From: an archaeon
GTDB lineage: Archaea > Thermoproteota > Nitrososphaeria > Nitrososphaerales > Nitrosopumilaceae
Assembly (NCBI GenBank): GCA_005240025.1
Contig: SBBK01000087.1
Coordinates: 1 to 5,659, forward strand
Reading direction: 5' to 3'
DNA length: 5,659 nucleotides
The notes under the pieces are model-generated. The model did not search any database, was not told the DNA's origin, and saw only the letters and a list, made by a program, of their open reading frames with translations. Below are positions 3,669-5,659 of the stretch, in pieces. Each line of letters starts with the position of its first letter. Positions within the stretch are counted from its first letter, which is position 1. The translations under genes were made by a program, and so were the position numbers.

Positions 3669-4931
3669 TTGCATTGGCGTGATACTCTGCCCGAATGGTA
3701 TGTAAAAAAATATGGATACCAACCATGTGTCAACATTGGCACCGCAGGACACGTGGACCATGGAAAGACCACCCTGATTCAGGCACTTACCGGCCAGTGG
3801 ACCAGCATTCACAGTCAAGAACTAAAGCGGGGGATCACAATTCGCGTCGGTTATTCAGACGCTGCATTCTACAAATGCAAAAACTGCGAGCCGCCACTGG
3901 GATATTCAACTACACCAAAATGCCCAAACTGTGGCGCAGAAAGTGATCTCTCCAGAGTCGTCAGCTTCGTCGACAGCCCCGGCCACGAAAGCCTTATGGC
4001 AAACATGCTCTCGGGGGCAGCACTAATGGATGGCGCAATGCTGCTTGTTGCCTCCAACCAAAATGTGCCACAGCCACAAACAAAAGAGCACCTGCTGGCA
4101 CTCCAAATTCTAGGTATTCAGCAAATTGTAATTGTTCAAAACAAAGTAGACCTTATCTCATACAAGGATGCCATGACCAACTATTCAGACATTACAAAAT
4201 TTATCAAGGGCACCAAGGCAGCAAAAGCCCCGATAATCCCAGTCTCTGCACAATCAAGGCTAAACATAGATGCTCTCATCGGTGCCATCGAGGAGACAAT
4301 ACCAACCCCGCAGAGAATCGAGTCAAAAGAACCAATAATGCACGTGCTCAGGTCATTTGATGTAAACAAACCAGGCACAAAAATCAAAGAAATCAAGGGC
4401 GGAATCATTGGGGGAAGTCTTACACAAGGAACCTTTGAGACTGGTGAGGAAATCGAAATAAAGCCGGGAATTTTTAACAGCAAAAAAAATACCTACGACC
4501 CAATTCGCACGCAAATCGTCTCTCTTGGAACCGCCGCAGGAATAGTAGAAAGTGTCAAACCGGGGGGGCTTGTTGCCATTGGAACAAAGCTTGATCCCTC
4601 ACTCACCAGGAGCGATTCACTTGTAGGCTCTATAATTGGCAAACCTGAGACACTTCCAGAAAATTCCAGTACCGCCCTGCTTGAGGTAAATCTGTTTGAT
4701 TCCGCAGTAGGAACCATTAACGACATTAAAGTGACACCAATCCAAATGGGAGAATCTCTACGACTCAATATTGGAACCGCTCCAATCCTTGCCAAGGTAA
4801 ACAAGATCAAGTCGGGAAAAATCGAGGTACAGTTCAAAAGGCCGGTGTGTCTCTTTGAGAGCAGCAAATTTGCAATAAGCAGAAAAATCGAGGACAGATG
4901 GAGACTAATTGGGGCAGGCGTAATTGGTTGA
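3669..4931 (+). CDS. eif2g: Translation initiation factor aIF2 subunit gamma
   Basis: This 420-residue GTPase is the gamma subunit of the heterotrimer that carries initiator Met-tRNA to the small ribosomal subunit. The start is TTG 3669, giving (M)HWRDTLPEWYVKKYGYQPC. The G domain has the P-loop GHVDHGKTT (27-35), a switch 1 region with LKRGITI (52-58), DSPGH (102-106), NKVD (158-161) and SAQ (193-195). Inserted after switch 1 is the zinc knuckle of this family, Cys70/Cys73 and Cys85/Cys88, which separates it from EF-Tu and SelB. Domain II follows at about 205-325, with the MHVLRSFDVNKPGTK and KGGIIGGSLTQG segments, and domain III runs to the end. Length matches the usual 410-420. It sits 31 bases after S6e, and its last eight bases overlap the PIN gene, so the three are probably cotranscribed. 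Confidence 0.96.
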   Translation: MHWRDTLPEWYVKKYGYQPCVNIGTAGHVDHGKTTLIQALTGQWTSIHSQELKRGITIRVGYSDAAFYKCKNCEPPLGYSTTPKCPNCGAESDLSRVVSFVDSPGHESLMANMLSGAALMDGAMLLVASNQNVPQPQTKEHLLALQILGIQQIVIVQNKVDLISYKDAMTNYSDITKFIKGTKAAKAPIIPVSAQSRLNIDALIGAIEETIPTPQRIESKEPIMHVLRSFDVNKPGTKIKEIKGGIIGGSLTQGTFETGEEIEIKPGIFNSKKNTYDPIRTQIVSLGTAAGIVESVKPGGLVAIGTKLDPSLTRSDSLVGSIIGKPETLPENSSTALLEVNLFDSAVGTINDIKVTPIQMGESLRLNIGTAPILAKVNKIKSGKIEVQFKRPVCLFESSKFAISRKIEDRWRLIGAGVIG

Positions 4932-5301
4932 AGTAATATGCGATACGAGTTTTCTTATTCACCTGGCAAACAAGAGAATCAAAAACCTTTCTTCCATTGA
5001 AACCGAAATAGGCAGAATTCGTTTTGTTGTTCCAGACATTGTAGTGTCTGAGCTAAACAGTCTTGCAGAGCTAGAAGACAAAAAAACCGTGGCGCTTGCG
5101 ACCCTGGATTTCATAAAATCATTCAAGCAAGTTCGCATAGAAGGAAAATTTGCAGACGATGCGTTTGTCCTGTATGTCAAAAAACACGGAGGCATCGTTG
5201 CCACCATGGACAAAAACCTAAAAACCGCAATAAAAATGCAGGGTGGATCAATCATCTCTATCTCAAATGACAAGATAGTGCTAGAGTCCGGAAAAGAATA
5301 A
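4924..5301 (+). CDS. PIN-domain protein (probable ribonuclease)
   Basis: The 125-residue product is a single PIN domain. The start is TTG 4924, giving (M)VEVICDTSFLIHLANKRIKN. The start overlaps the end of aIF2 gamma by eight bases, and the next Met is residue 95, inside the fold. The acidic residues that bind the catalytic metals in PIN nucleases are present: Asp7 in CDTSFLI, Glu43 in DIVVSELNSL, Asp78/Asp79 in KFADDAFVLYV, and Asp96 in IVATMDKNLK. The order resembles archaeal PIN proteins related to Fcf1/Utp24 (rRNA processing) more than VapC toxins. No antitoxin gene is adjacent, and genes of this kind commonly follow aIF2 gamma in archaea, so a housekeeping role in RNA processing is more likely than a toxin role. 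The substrate is not known from sequence. The gene ends six bases from the convergent PEBP gene. Confidence 0.85.
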   Translation: MVEVICDTSFLIHLANKRIKNLSSIETEIGRIRFVVPDIVVSELNSLAELEDKKTVALATLDFIKSFKQVRIEGKFADDAFVLYVKKHGGIVATMDKNLKTAIKMQGGSIISISNDKIVLESGKE

Positions 5302-5307
5302 TCTAAC

Positions 5308-5658
5308 TCATGGAGCAAATGTGCCGCACAGCGAAGTCTGTGCTATTATATGATCCCGCATTGCATCCTCTACTTGCTTTTTACTTGCGCCACTTTGGAG
5401 TGGGAGTTTTGAGTTTAGTGCGTACAGCTTGAACACATACGTGTGTCTCTTGTCAGGGGGTGCCGGCCCACCATACCCAATTTCTCCAAAATCGGTTGTT
5501 CCCTCAAGCGCACCGTCTGGGACGGAAGACTCGGCTATTTCTGAAGTCTTGGGGTCAATATTCCAGACGACCCAATGAACCCATAATCTTCCCACAGCCC
5601 CCATGGCATCTGGATCATCCATTATCAACACAAGAGATTTGGTGCCTGCGGGTATGTC
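5308..5658 (-). CDS. YbhB/YbcL family (PEBP, Raf-kinase-inhibitor-like) protein, 5' end outside
   Basis: The minus-strand frame is open from the right edge to a stop at 5308-5310 and gives 116 residues, beginning DIPAGTKSLVLIMDDPDAMG. The PEBP family binds anions or phospholipids in a small conserved pocket. Its marks are present in order: LIMDDPDA, RLWVHWVVWNID with the pocket His, GYGGPAPPDKRHTYVFKLYAL with the GxGGPxPP and HxYxFxLYAL signatures, and the ending AQTSLCGTFAP, which matches AxxxGxY/F at family C-termini. Typical length is 150-180, so about 35-60 residues lie beyond the window. It may be exported if a signal peptide exists there, which cannot be seen. Its biological role in archaea is not established. 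It converges on the PIN gene with a six-base gap. Confidence 0.9.
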   Translation of the reverse strand, partial: DIPAGTKSLVLIMDDPDAMGAVGRLWVHWVVWNIDPKTSEIAESSVPDGALEGTTDFGEIGYGGPAPPDKRHTYVFKLYALNSKLPLQSGASKKQVEDAMRDHIIAQTSLCGTFAP

Positions 5659-5659
5659 C

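Noticed and set aside
4181..4867. Minus-strand ORFs opposite aIF2 gamma
   Set aside because: The plus strand carries a clear, complete GTPase; the antisense products are Ser/Pro/Ile-rich noise.
4924..5301. PIN protein as a VapC toxin of a toxin-antitoxin pair
   Set aside because: No small antitoxin gene precedes it; it overlaps aIF2 gamma and sits in a conserved translation context.
1..5659. tRNA, rRNA or CRISPR array
   Set aside because: By eye I found no cloverleaf, no rRNA-like stretch and no regularly spaced direct repeats.

Overview
The window looks like a piece of a Nitrososphaerota (thaumarchaeal, probably Nitrosopumilales-type) chromosome. The grounds are an archaeal/eukaryotic translation block (ribosomal protein S6e, initiation factor 2 gamma, PIN-domain protein), archaeal TATA boxes about 25 bases before start codons with no leader, several tiny zinc-ribbon genes, and moderate GC. 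The lineage is inferred from protein style; no marker gene such as 16S rRNA is present.

The left half (1 to about 2813) is an accessory scrapyard. It begins with the N-terminal part of a tyrosine recombinase (3-305, +), fused at a CTGCAG to the C-terminal part of an actin-like ATPase on the other strand (285-716, -). Next come a small zinc-ribbon-like gene with its own TATA box (747-923, +) and a convergent small helical gene (877-1074, -). An internal fragment of an AHSA1/SRPBCC gene (1160-1312, -) follows. An IS200/IS605-type element carrying only tnpB (CDS 1475-2542) comes after it, bracketed by two similar CCCTTTAGGGT hairpins, the second probably the 3' end of an omega/reRNA. A DUF2283 gene with three frame breaks (2577-2813, +) ends this half.

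The right half is core genome. Two tiny zinc-ribbon genes converge with a one-base gap (2882-3055 + and 3057-3179 -). Back-to-back promoters at about 3203-3228 then serve the second of them and the S6e gene. S6e (3254-3637), aIF2 gamma (3669-4931) and a PIN-domain protein (4924-5301) run in one direction with a short gap and then an overlap, probably as one translation/RNA-processing operon. A PEBP (YbhB/YbcL, Raf-kinase-inhibitor-like) gene converges on them and runs off the right edge (5308-5658, -).

The most interesting points are the integrase/actin chimera, the tnpB element with its paired hairpins and an overlapping 16-codon leader ORF, and the frame-broken DUF2283 gene. Four neighbouring core genes all appear to start with TTG. 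I see no tRNA, rRNA or CRISPR array, and no convincing new multi-gene system; the mobile-element debris is the unusual part.
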